A DNA stretch of 64,000 nt, from positions 42,868,776 to 42,932,775 of the forward strand of contig NC_088713.1 in assembly GCF_963576615.1 (NCBI RefSeq), given 5' to 3'. Each line of letters begins with the position of its first letter. Positions within the stretch are counted from its first letter, which is position 1. Of the stretch, positions 47,430 to 59,085 are shown piece by piece. The notes under the pieces were generated by a model that saw only the letters and a program-made list of their open reading frames with translations, did not search any database and was not told where the DNA came from. The DNA comes from Watersipora subatra (lineage: Eukaryota > Bryozoa > Gymnolaemata > Cheilostomatida > Watersiporidae). The translations under genes were made by a program, and so were the position numbers.

Positions 47430-48590
47430 GAAGTGAAATTTGATACACTTATCAGTGCCAGTATGTTTATGTATCAGCAAATGTTGGAAAAAGCACAAGT
47501 AAAAGTGTAATCATGAGCATGGTGGCAGGGGTAGAGGTCGAGAGCAACCAAAACTCAAGCGAGACCACTGGGACCATGCAAGCTTGAGTGTGAGTGATAG
47601 GTGAGGTAGATGCGTTAGGTGTAGCGCAAAAAAATTAAAGGAAGGCAGAGGCAGTGCCGAGTGAGTGTGAAAAAATAAAGTTGTTCATATGACTTGTTCT
47701 CTTGAAATTGCCATGATCTTTCTGGTTGACTTAAGTTTGTAAATGAAGAAGGCAGTTTGGTCATTATGATTTTTGATAAGCTAGAAATCCTAACTTATAA
47801 ATTACAAAATATGTTAGCTAAATGTTTTTTTTCTTTCACTCTGGAACGCAGTCTGTAAATAAGTGTTGGTGAATTCAATGTTGTCTTCTGACAGTATAGC
47901 TACAATATTCACTCAATTTTTATTAAGCAAATGACTTGAATAAACAATTATTATGTAAATTACATAGTAATATAAATATTTAATAAATAATTTAATAAAT
48001 ATTAAATTAGACTTTTAACTAAATTGAAATAAGAAAGCTTCAAAGTTATTCCTAACAAAAATAAAAAAAAGGTTTAGCAATCTGAGAATAATTTTAGGCT
48101 AATCTAAAAACACCTGAAGTATGAAAACTGTTGGAGCAAGAAAGGGGCACAAGAAAATAGAAAGCAGATAACTCTCTATAGCTGATGAAATCACCTCTAA
48201 TCAGCTATTGTTGATCACTATTAATGAAGGTAAAGATTAAACAACAAAATGACACACAATCTAGAAACAGCTTCAATTTATTTAAACTTTATCTCTTTGT
48301 TGAGTGATGCCTAACAATTTTGTTTCTCATCATGTACAACTGACTGTTGAGTGATGGTACTCAACATTATAATGTTCTGCTGATTGTTGAAATAGAGAAT
48401 TATTTTATCAGGAAAATAAAAATTATGAAAACAAACAATAGGATTATATCAGTAGCTTAGTTATGCCATATACTTTACTTTTCTTTAAAAAGTATAGCAA
48501 ACTATTCATTTAGGTCTGAAATTGCATCTCATCAGTTTATGGTAAAGATCATCGCGTTCAATAAAAGCAAGTAGTCACAAAAATCTTACT
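47430..48590. other. no supported exon
   Basis: Upstream side of the trypsin-like exon. A purine-rich, GC-richer patch at 47515-47665 (GTGAGTGTGAGTGATAGGTG style) is low-complexity and not clearly coding. Confidence 0.35.
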
Positions 48591-48657
48591 ATATACCTTT
48601 ATATATAAATATACATACCTTTTTGTGTATATATACATGTATATGTATATATATATG

Positions 48658-48779
<122 letters not shown>

Positions 48780-48818
48780 ATAACTCTGATAACTTCTGAT
48801 AAAATTCTGATAACTCGA
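48780..48818. repeat. short tandem repeat TCTGATAAC
   Basis: Three to four imperfect copies of a TCTGATAAC-like unit directly after the TA tract. Confidence 0.6.
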
Positions 48819-48821
48819 ACA

Positions 48822-48836
48822 CTTTTGCTCGGTCCC
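48822..48836 (-). repeat. 15-base motif beside (TA)n, copy 1
   Basis: CTTTTGCTCGGTCCC, followed by (TA)n. Its exact reverse complement, preceded by (TA)n, closes the window at 63986-64000, suggesting a conserved element end. Confidence 0.75.
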
Positions 48837-48854
48837 TATATATATATATATATA

Positions 48855-49482
48855 CCCATATTTCCGAGTTAGGAGTTGAATAAATATATACCAGTTAGGA
48901 GGTTGCGGAATATAAGGGATTAGGAGTTAACGCAAATATATATGGGTAAGCCTCCTATATGGTCTAATTTATCTACATTGTAGATATATATATATTTATT
49001 CACCTCCTAATTATTATATATTTTTATGGAAATTTTAGGAGAATATGGTATCATACAATATATATTCATTGCCTTATCATACTTTGTATATATGCATACT
49101 AGAAAAACTGTCAAAACTTGGAGAATGTCTAGATGGTTGTTGTAAATTACATATCAATTTGAAGGTAAAATAATTCATACCTCAATGAGTAAGCAAAAAT
49201 AATGATTACCAGTTAGCAGATTGCTACAAATTACACATAAATTAGAATGTTACCATTGTAACTTATGTAATAGTTACAATGGAAACATTACATAGCATGG
49301 CATAGCTTACATACCCTTTAGTAAGATGCCGTAACTTATATCATTTAGGAGTTTGCTATAACTTGTTTCTTTTAGAAGCTGCTCTGATTTACATATAATA
49401 AAGTATTTTGCTATAACTTATAGATCATTTGAGAAATTGATATAATTTGAATTTCACATAGTTGGTAGCAATTATCTATATA
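48855..49482 (+). repeat. AGGAGGC-family, diverged monomers at satellite edge
   Basis: Irregular copies of a roughly 29-base AGGAGNTTGC-type monomer (for example GTTAGGAGGTTGCGGAAT, TTTAGGAGTTTGCTATAAC) with increasing order toward 49.48 kb. They join seamlessly to the regular array. Confidence 0.7.
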
Positions 49483-52098
49483 TCAGTTAGGAGGCTGCTA
49501 TGGATTATATATTAATTAGGAGGCAGCTGATATTTATATATCATTTAGGAGGTTGCTATAACTTACATATCATTGCAGAGGCTGCTATGAGTTTCATATA
49601 ATTTAGGATGATGCTATCACTTATAGATCACCTAAGACCTTGCTATATTTTGAATTTTCCATCGTTGATAGATATTATTGCTATATCAGTTAGGAGACTG
49701 CTATGAATTACATATTAATTAGGAGGCTGCTGATATTTATATATCATTTAGGAGGTTGCTATAACTTACATATCATTGCAGAGGCTGCTATAAGTTACAT
49801 ATAATTTAGGATGATGCTATCACTTATAGATCACCTAAGACCTTGCTATAATTTGAATTTTCATAGTTTATAGCTATTATTTATATATCAGTTAGGAGGC
49901 TGCTATGAATTATATATTAATTAGGAGGCTGCTGATATTTATATATTGTTTAGGAGGTTGCTAGAACTTACATATCATTGCAGATGCTGCTATGAGTTAC
50001 ATATAATTTAGGATGTTGCTATCACTTATAGATCACCTAAGACCTTGCTTTTAATTTGAATTTTCCATAGTTGATAGCAATTATTTATTTATCAGTTAGT
50101 AGGCTGCTATGAATTATATATTAATTAGGGGGCTGCTGCTATTTATATATCATTTAGGAGGTTGCTATAACTTACATATTATTGCAGAGGTTGCTATGGG
50201 TTACATAGAATTTAGGATGTTGCTATGACTTATAGATCACCTAAGACCTTGCTATAATTTGAATTTTCTATAGTTGATAGCATTTATTTATATATCAGTT
50301 AGTAGGCTGCTATGAATTATATATTAATTAGGAGGCTGCTGCTATTTATATATCATTTAGGAGGTTTCTATAACTTACATATCATTGCAGATGCTGCTAT
50401 GACTTACATATGATTTAGGATGATGCTGTCACTTATGGATCACCTAAGACCTTGCTATAATTTGAATTTTCCATTGTTGATAGCTATTATTTATGTATCA
50501 GTTAGGAGGCTGCTATGGATTATATATTAATTAGGAGGCTGCTGATATTTATATAACATTTAGGAGGTTGCTATATCTTACATATCATTGCAGAGGTTGC
50601 TATGAGTTACATAGAATTTAGGATGTTGCCATGACTTATAGATCACATAAGAGTTTACTACAATTTGAATTTCATATAGTTGGTAGCTACTATTTATATA
50701 TCAGTTAGGAGGCTGCAATGAATTATATATTACTTAGAAAGCAGGTGCTATTTATATATCATTTAAGAGGTTGCTATAACTCACATATTATTGCAGAGGT
50801 GCCATGTGTTACACATAATTTGGGATGTTGCTATCACTTATAGATCAACTAAGAGTCTGCTATAATTTGAATTTCATATAGTTGGTAGCTACAGTACTAT
50901 TTATATATCAGTTAAGAGGCTGCTATGAATTATATATTAATTAGGAGGCTGCTGATATTTATATATCATTTAGGAGGTTGCTATATCTTACATATCATTG
51001 CAGAGGTTGCTATGAGTTACATAGAATTTAGGATGTTGCTATGACTTATAGATCACATAAGAGTTTACTACAATTTGAATTTCATATAGTTGGTAGCTAC
51101 TATTTATATATCAGTTAAGAGGCTGCTATGAATTATATATTAATTAGGAGGCTGCTGCTATTCATATATCAATTAGGAGGTTGCTATAACTTACATATCA
51201 TTGCAGAGGCTGCTATGGGTTACATATAATTTAGGATGTTGCTATCACTTATAGATCACCTAAGACCTTGCTATAATTTGAATTTTCCATAGTTGATAGA
51301 TATTATCTATATATCATTTAGTAGGCTGCAATGAATTATATATAAATTAGGAGGCTGCTGCTATTTTTACATCATTTAGGAGGTTGCTATAACTTACATA
51401 TCATTGCAGAGGTTGCTATGAGTTACATAGAATTTAGGATGCTGCTATGACTTATAGATCACATAAGAGTTTACTATAATTTGAATTTCATATAGTTGGT
51501 AGCTACTATTTATATATCAGTTAGGAGGCTGCAATGAATTATATAATAATTAGGAGGCTGCTGCTAATTATATATCATTTAAGAGGTTTCTATAACTTAC
51601 ATATCATTGCAGAGGCTGCTATGGGTTACATATAATTTAGGATGCTGCTATCACTTATAGATCGCCTGAGAGTTTGCTATAATTTGAATTTCATATATTT
51701 GGTAGCTACAGTACTATTTATATATCAGTTAGGAGACTGCTATGAATTATATATTAACTAGGTGGCTGCTGCTATTTATATATCATTTAGGAGGTTGCTA
51801 TAACTTACATATCATTGCAGTGGTTGCTATGGGTTACATAGAATTTAAGATGTTGCTATGACTTATAGATCACAAAAGAGTTTACTATAATTTGAATTTT
51901 ATATAGTTGGTAGCTACTATTTATATATCAGTTAGGAGGCTGCAATGAATTATATAGTAATTAGGAAGCTGCTGTTATTTATATATCATTTAGGAGGTTG
52001 CTATAACTTACATATCAATGCAGAGGTGCCATGGCTTACATATAATTTGGGATGTTGCTATCACTTATAGATCAACTAAGAGTCTGCTATAATCTGTA
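49483..52098 (+). repeat. satellite higher-order repeat, ~203-bp unit x ~13
   Basis: Units begin at about 49483, 49686, 49888, 50092, 50295, 50498, 50701, 50908, 51111, 51313, 51517, 51725 and 51928, each with TCAGTTAGGAGGCTGC or a close variant. Spacing is 202-208. Each unit splits into seven ~29-base monomers, for example AGGAGGCTGCTATGAATT.., AGGAGGCTGCTGATATTT.., AGGAGGTTGCTATAACTT.., AGAGGTTGCTATGAGTT.., AGGATGTTGCTATGACTT.. and two more diverged ones. Position within the unit predicts the monomer type, so this is a true higher-order repeat. Several units share a CAGTA insertion near the end, showing subfamilies. No coding. Confidence 0.93.
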
Positions 52099-52179
52099 CA
52101 ATAAAACAACAATCTGTATAAAACAACAATAATTGTTGTTACTAAAAAATTCAACTAGTCAAGTACCATAGAATGGTCG

Positions 52180-52450
52180 TTGCTTAGTCACCAAACGGAG
52201 TAAATTTATTCAGACGTCAAGTTTAATGCGATATTACAAATGCCTCAACAACAAGAAGACCCTGCTGCCAGTTTAATTTTGTAGCTTCTTGAGTAAGTTG
52301 TGGGCTCGGGCATAAGTCATCATTATAATTTTCAAACACCAATTTCTTTTAACAGTATACAGCTCTGGCATTTTTGGTAGTTTGCCTCAATCTTCCGATC
52401 ATGGCTTTTTGAACTCTCAATTTTCTTTTAGGCTGCATAACTTTCTGCTC
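52180..52450 (-). pseudogene. broken copy of the 53.6-kb C-terminal exon
   Basis: Colinear with 53520-53830: TTGTGGGCTCGGGC matches TTGTTGGCTCGAGC, and the TTTGGTAGTTTGCC and TTCTGCTCACTAAT regions also align. On the minus strand the frame of the intact copy is interrupted by stops and indels, although MMTYARAHNLLKKLQN can still be read near its end. It directly follows the satellite. Confidence 0.55.
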
Positions 52451-52459
52451 ACTAATATA

Positions 52460-53515
52460 AACGAATAATGTAACTCAATATTTGTAAATATGGTCTATGT
52501 TATAGTTTCTTATTCAGTCACATATCGCTGCTGCACTGCATACAAAAACTTAAAAAAAATTAGTTGGTAACCATGCATGGACGCAACTCAGTTACTGTGA
52601 TTGCTAAAATGAAACACACACATTTTTGCTTGCTGTGCATATTATCTACAGCAATAATATGAATTACTTGCACAACATACTTAGTTACTCAATCTAACAT
52701 ACAATAACAGCAATGTCTTTCTATTCATCTTAAGCCACTCTTAGAACGTTAAGTAAAAACATTTCCCCACTCGGGAATGGAGTGTCAGGTTGCAAAACCT
52801 GCGCAATACCACAGCACCGTAAATTGGGTAGATTCCAAACAAGCCCATTGTGCCTATGTAGAACCCAGGGAAAAACTTAATGTCACATAGAGAGCCAATA
52901 AAAATACCATAACATTCTATCTTGAGGGCATTTTCGCTTTTCAAAACTTCTTTCTTACTGCAATTTATTGTTAGCAATGATCAGTCGGGCTGGACCCAGC
53001 ACGGTACCAAATTTTTTCTAACTTTAGATCTCTTGACTTTGGGTGGTTTTATTGATCAATAGTAATACTGAGTGCTATTATTCACATTTTACCAGTAATA
53101 ATAATGCCCTGAACTGTCAAGAAATTGATAGAACATTCTACTCAGACACATTCACTTAAATTTGGAAAATGACCCAAAAAGATATATTTCTCATTGTGTA
53201 GTGAATTTCTGATTGTTTTTAGTCAAGCACAGCGTTCTAAGTAATTTTTTGGGCTTGTCGGTTTGACAGTAAGTTGTCAGTAGACTGGCTGCTGCGGCAT
53301 ATTTTTTTATATTTAGTTTTTCTTTAAAATAATTATTATAATTTATCTTAGAGCTTGTTTCTTGAATAATACATCATAGTGTACAGTGCAGTACAACAGA
53401 TAATATCTATTGTCGGTATTGTATTATCTATCATAGTCATTGTTTTATGCACATTTTCTGTACATAAAATAATAGCTAAGACTGCTTGATACAAAATAAC
53501 TATACAAGTGCATTA
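52460..53515. other. no supported gene
   Basis: Between the two copies of the duplicated exon. A 78-codon minus frame at 52741-52977 is hydrophobic but has no family signal or repeat support. Confidence 0.35.
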
Positions 53516-53608
53516 CTGCGGAGTTGGTCTCTTTTAGTCTTCAAAAAGAGCACATTTATTGACAAATACAACGCAATGATAATAAGAAGGTTCAACAACA
53601 TAAAAAAT

Positions 53609-53775
53609 TCAGCTGGCATTTTTTCTCGCAGCCTTCTTTAGCAAGTTGTTGGCTCGAGCCCGAATCACTGTAACACTTCTGTTAGGCAGCGTTGAGTGTT
53701 TAGCATCCAACACTGATCTTGTTGGCAGTTTGCCTGATTTTTCAGTCCAGTACTTGTCAAATTCTGCTATTTCCT
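53609..53775 (-). CDS. C-terminal exon of an unidentified protein
   Basis: Two bases plus 54 codons and TGA (53609-53611). Includes EIAEFDKYWTEKSGKLPTRS, VLDAKHSTLPNRSVTVIRAR and a basic end, LLKKAARKNAS. The codon usage and residue mix look truly coding compared with the flanks. The acceptor would be AAAGTGCAG; its pyrimidine tract is poor and an in-frame TAA lies just upstream, so either this border is right or the copy is already damaged. A broken paralogue lies at 52.2-52.45 kb. I do not recognise the family. The Tudor-like exon at 56.4 kb is on the same strand and upstream, so both could belong to one gene, but their phases do not join directly and another exon would be needed. Confidence 0.45.
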
Positions 53776-55565
53776 CTGCACTTTACCGTTTTCTGCTGAC
53801 TGAAATAGTAAATAATGTGAATTATCATTTATGAAAATCTGATAAGCTATGGCTTTGATGAATCACATATCATTGCTCAGCTTCATTTAAAAGTTAAATA
53901 AGCTGGTTTACGTGCTGCAAGTCAAAACAGAATTGATGGTTTCTAAGATACAAGTGAACAATAAGGACATTGATGCTCGTTAGTGTCATTTCTCATTTAG
54001 TAATATAATACTTAACCAATGTATTGTTATTCAAAACACACATATACTGTAGAAGGTCCTTTGATGACCACTTCTATATACTACTTTAGTAGCTAATTAT
54101 GAAACTAAATGGTGTGCCACTTGCATGCATGCGATAGAGCAGTTTGGATTTCTATTTGCTTCAAATTATTAGAGAAATTATCAGGATTAACATTCATTGA
54201 GCAGTCTCAATGGCCAGTGTTCAGAACGATTGCTGCTAAGCTTAGTGTGACCTGACTGGGTAGCTATTTATTGAGTCATTAATTAGGCTAATACTTGACC
54301 TATGGGGTCAAGCAATGTGGTTAAACACCATTGTTCAGGTGTTCATTGAAACCACTAATGCCTAGATTGCTCTAGATACCTAAATGCCTCTGACTAGGAG
54401 AGCTATGTTTTGTAACCTGACAGCAGCAGAACACAAAGACTAGTGTCAGCATTTATGTAGGCAACGAATTTGACTGAAATACTTGAAAAGTTAGACACCT
54501 TTATTTTTTCTACTGCATTTGAGCTACAGCAAAATAATCACGCTTGGTTCCCTAGTACATTGTGTTAGTTTAAAGCCACATATCATAGCATCACCCACAT
54601 TTAATCTGATGTCTGAAAATCACTCTTCGGTGTTGATAATCCATGTATGTCACTCTGCACTTATTTAAAATCAATGCATTTTTGATTAGATGCTACTACA
54701 CAAAGAGAAATATACCCTTGGGTTCTTTTTTTAAATTCATGCATTAGTGATTGGCAAATATATGAAAGCAGAGCCTTATTTAAAACTAAAATCTTGTTGC
54801 GTCAATATTTGCAAAGTTATGCTTGCTATTTTAACCTTGACCCAAAACTCCAATATTATAACATTCTGAAATACAGCTAAATTGACATAAGGTAGAATCT
54901 TAATTTGAAGGCCATGTTCATTCGAGTGCTATTCTAGAAGTGTTGAAAACTAGAGTGTCACCCTTTAATTGACAACCACATCCAGCTGACTGCGACTTCA
55001 ACATTCTTTGATCTTTGGATCCGATTTTGGACAGGATGGATAGAAAAATGTTGACAAATTTTTACTAACGATGACTCAGTTACAACAATAGCAATTAATA
55101 CTTTTGTCAATGCATATTGAAGCGAGTTTTCTAACTTCTAAGCTTTACAGTGTTTTCGTTAAAGCTTTGAAAGCAGCACCGTGGAAATAATTAATAACTC
55201 TATCAGGCTGATAATAATTTTATTGTTTAAGCGGCCTTGATAGTTCGGCATATATGAAAAAATGGTTTAGCAAATATGATGAAATCTGTACTACTATTTG
55301 AGGCTAAAATTTCTTGCACATGCTACAGCATTAGAATAAGCAGTTAACGATGGCATTTTGCAAGCTCAACGCCCAGTGTATATGTTATCACTGAATCACA
55401 GCTTAGTTTGTGTGTTATATAGTTTTTTATGTGTTTTTTTCAAAAGAAGTAACGTTCACTTGAACGGCGTTCTATCTTTAACCGTCATCTATTATAGTAC
55501 AGGTCTAGTAGAGGGGCGTTTAAATGAATGGGGATTCAATTAGAGATTACATAATATTTTATTAA

Positions 55566-56249
55566 CCCTTTCACTGCTGCATGCGCATTTAGGCGAAATC
55601 AATGGACGACCGGCATATGTGCATGTTGCGAATTTCCTGGCAATTGCGTAGTAACTTAATTTTATTATTCGTTGACAACATAACTAACAGTCTTTAAGAC
55701 TTTTTATGGTATTGACAGTGTTGTCCAAAAGTTTCCCTGTAAAATTACCCTAAACTCACGAAGCAATTTTAAATTTTTGTTTAGGACTTTTCAACATAAA
55801 AAGAAACATTTGTTCTTTCTGATTTTTGAAATATTTAGTGCTATTATAGCTTTCGCAAGTACATCCAGAATTGAAAACAGATAATTACTTATGTTGATAA
55901 CATTATTGATGATTGTTGATGACTGACGGATTAAGATTTTAGTGATTACACATATAATTAAAGTAGCAGCTCCAATAGTGACTCCAATGGTGGTCAAAGT
56001 AATAGTTTTTGTAAGAGTAAGGAACATGGTAGAGCATTGTTTTTTGAGATTCGAAGGGATCGTAGCTTCACATAGCATTAGCAATGCACGAAGTAGGAAT
56101 GCATTAGGTTTTTTGAATAGTACTATTTTTTAACGTGTTGGAAAAATAAAATCTATAACAAAAAGGTTTTAGATAGAGTTGAAGCTAATAAAGATTGAAC
56201 ATATATTATGAACCACAATCGACAATTTTTGCCACTATAATTGGAAGGG
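55566..56249 (+). mobile_element. MITE family M, copy 2, with TTAA target site
   Basis: TTAA at 55562-55565 and 56250-56253. The ends read CCCTTTCACTGCTGC and, inward from the right, CCCTTCCAATTATAGTGGC. The body matches 33715-34428. The TTAA duplication and CCCTT ends place family M with piggyBac-type elements. Overlapping open frames at 55791-56133 belong to the repeat. Confidence 0.75.
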
Positions 56250-56380
56250 TTAAAAAATGCAGTGCCATGGCATTCAAACATAGATTTTATAGTAATATTA
56301 TTTCTTATAAATTTTTTGAAATAAAACTTTTATTAATGTGGCACGCTCTTGTGGAAACTAACCGTTAATCAGCAACATAC

Positions 56381-56461
56381 TCCCTTCAAGAAAGCGTCCA
56401 GCTGTGCTTCGTACCATTTTCCATCTGGTGGATATAGTGCTTGGATGCGGTGACCAGGTTT
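56381..56461 (-). CDS. Tudor-like domain exon
   Basis: Acceptor TTTTGGTAG, 81 bases (27 codons, phase 0 at both ends), donor GTATGT. Encodes KPGHRIQALYPPDGKWYEAQ, then LDAFLKG. The pattern G-x-x-x-x-A-x-(Y/W)-x-x-D-G-x-(W/Y)-Y-x-A is that of the first strands of Tudor-family (SMN-like) domains, which bind methylated arginine or lysine. Only this half is visible; the rest of the barrel should be in the next exon at lower coordinates, which I did not find. The paralogous exon at 62.1 kb is broken in the ancestral frame, which argues this copy is or was under selection. Confidence 0.5.
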
Positions 56462-56977
56462 CTACCAAAATAAGCAAAACAATTTTAATAGCCCAAACAG
56501 ATGTTATGCAGATTAAAAAGTGATGCAAAAGATGCTTGTTGTTTCTAGGTTTTTCAGCAAACCCGTGTCCCTACCTCCCATTACTAAAATTCTATGAAGC
56601 TGTAATATTTTATCTCATGCGATATTCTTCTACAAAATTGAAACATAGATTTTAAAGCTTCAACAATTTAAAGGATTTCATTTACTCCAGTCACTTACTT
56701 ATGACTCAGCCTCTAGTTTAAATCCGTATCAAATTACGACTAAAATGCATCAACTTGTTAATTACAATGAAAATAATACATTATCATAACTTTATACTGC
56801 CCTAAGCAAGCAAAACGCCCTATCTGAAAAGTTTTTCAAAATTCACTTTTTTGTGCTTATATGTAATTTAGGTTGAGATCTAACATGTCTCGAAATTTCA
56901 TATATCTGAGACCACCAGAAATAGCACTTTTCACAATGTGCAAAACGCCCTATCCACATTTACCACACATAAAGTGG

Positions 56978-57017
56978 CAATCAAAGCGCTCTATCTGCAG
57001 ATACAGCGTTTTGATTG
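56978..57017. repeat. 40-nt palindrome, left subterminal
   Basis: CAATCAAAGCGCTCTATCTG is followed by a near-exact reverse complement (two mismatched pairs), centred on CTGCAG. Confidence 0.85.
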
Positions 57018-57644
57018 GCCTGAACATACACAAAGTTGGACATTATGAGCAGCATTATGTAATCAAAGAGTATATAAACAAAGGGCAGCGAAACTGAAGC
57101 ATATATATTTGGTTGTTTCAAGGCAGCTCATACAAGCTAGTGCACTTCTAAGTGCTCAATCTTATTGCTATATTTTTTATCATAATATATTTATTATGAC
57201 AAGACGATATTTAAGTGACAAAAGTCTCGTTTTAAAGATCCGACTCAGAGATTTGATGAAAAATTTGTTTTAATTACATGTCCATTGGAAGGTTTTGCTT
57301 TTTTAAAATACTGACATTATTGCACTCAGTTGTTTGCTTTAAATTATTTTTAATAAAAGCGTTTGATCTTTTTTAAACTACTATTTTACTTATTCCTTTC
57401 ATTTCATGACATCTGGTTTGAAGGATACCTAGATCTTTGATCATCTCTTAACTTTTGAGCTAAATATGGCTATTACAGGGTTTTAATCCAAGTGTTGACT
57501 GGATGAGTAATAGGAATTGCAACATATATCATTTTGTTGACTAATTGCGGGTTAATATCAGAATTTAAACTTGTAATCCTTTGATAATCCAGTCATGGCA
57601 AATGGTCTTGTGGCAAACTAACAATGAGAAACCAGTCCAATTAA

Positions 57645-57688
57645 GCAATCAAAAGGCCCTATCTGCAGTGATACGGCGTTTTGATTGC
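57645..57688. repeat. 44-nt palindrome, right subterminal
   Basis: GCAATCAAAAGGCCCTATCT pairs with GTGATACGGCGTTTTGATTGC around CTGCAG, with a few mismatches. Mirrors the left subterminal palindrome, so the element has a nested symmetric design. Confidence 0.8.
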
Positions 57689-57939
57689 CTAGTGCCAGCT
57701 TAGTAAATTGTCAATTTAAGCAAACAAAATGCCCTAAGTGAAATAACTCCTTTGATTTTAAAGTTTCACGAAAAAAAAATTCAGTAAAGATTGTTGGATA
57801 TCTCACCATAATAAATAAAAAAAAACAACTAAAATACTGCTAATATTGATGCCAGGCTTGACCAAAACGCGTTTGTGCTTGTGCTGAACAATTTACAAAT
57901 ATCAAGATACAGCGTTTTGCTTGCTCAGGGCAGTAAAGT

Positions 57940-59085
57940 ATAGGCTACTAATAATTCTGCCTGTTTGGTGCTATCAATCAGCTAACACTACTAATCAGAA
58001 TAAAAAGCATCCATAATTATTTTAATGCTTTTTAAAAAGTTACAAAAGTTAGGAGCATCGACAGAGTCACAGATATTCGTCAATTGCTGGCTACTGTGCT
58101 ATATGTTACCATAACTATTTTAATGTGTGTCGGTTAATCTCACAAAGCTACCCTTGTGTATAATTACAAAGTTATCATTTTATGAAAATTAGTAATAATT
58201 TCATTCTTTTAGCATTATAAAGTTGGGGTTTCTTGACCTTTTTAACTTGACAATATTACGATCTTGCAATTAAGGCAGTAAAATCCAAATCCAAATTAGC
58301 TGCGAAAACCTATGCATTGTTGTTTGCCGTCGCAATTTGATGACATGAGCAAGTTGCTTAGATATAGTATTTAAAGTGGCTCGCCCTAAAGGTCAAAAAT
58401 GGCCACTACCGGTCTAACCTTTTGCATTGGTATTGAGGCGAAGTAAAATACTTTTTCATGATGCCTTTTCACCATAATATGGTACAATTAATTCAATGAC
58501 AAAATTGGCAAAAGTAATATAAAACAATTGTGACAAACAAATATACCAATTGTGACATGATTAGTCTGTTCTTCTGCTGCTGCAAAACCCTAAATGGCTA
58601 GACGCGTGAAAAAAGCAAAATGTTTAGCGGCTACAATCTCGCTAGAAGGTTGAACTTATGTGATAAGTCTTTAGGTTGTGTAGGAATGAGAGGTTGGCTT
58701 GTTTCTTACAATCTATTTAATCAATTGACTAGCATGCAAGAAGATAGCAAGCCATGCCACATTAGGAGAATGAGTCACTTTAAGCACAAACCACAATTGC
58801 ATAAGTACATAGGTCATTTCTGCTAGTGAGAAGACCTTGGAGAATAAGACCACATTATGCAACTCTGTGAAGATTTTATTACTGCAGTTATACTTGTGCT
58901 GCAATATTTCTAATAGAGTGAAAAGCAAATGAGCTGCCCAACCACAACCTCCTTCATTATAAAGTTACAAAGAATAGGAATAACAACAATAGCTTTCATT
59001 CGGAGGCTGAGGCTATTGAGAAGTAGAAAGTGAATTAGCTAAGCAGGCAATAGTAGAACACACATAATAAGAGCATAGGCATCAT
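57940..59085. other. no supported gene
   Basis: Short overlapping frames at 58620-58928 on both strands have no domain or repeat support. Confidence 0.4.

Larger units (their letters stand above)
54440..56790 (+). repeat. segmental duplication 2, copy A
   Basis: Three anchors occur in the same order and orientation in 59090-62400: ATGTAGGCAACGAATTT (~54456) with ATGCAGGCAATGAATTT (~59097), GATGTCTGAAAATCACTCTT (~54608) with GATGTCTGCAAATCAGTCTT (~61639), and the Tudor-like exon with its downstream intron (56381 and 62035). Each copy carries a family M MITE at a different place. Confidence 0.6.
56796..57934. mobile_element. TIR element with internal palindromes, unclassified
   Basis: The left end ACTGCCCTAAGCAAGCAAAA (continuing CGCCCTATCT) pairs with the inward-read right end ACTGCCCTGAGCAAGCAAAA (continuing CGCTGTATCT). 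The word CAAAACGCCCTATCT recurs at least five more times inside, in both orientations, including two long palindromes listed separately. About 1.1 kb, no transposase. A 74-codon frame at 56873-57097 lies inside. A TA-rich target is likely but the exact duplication is not resolved. Confidence 0.75.
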
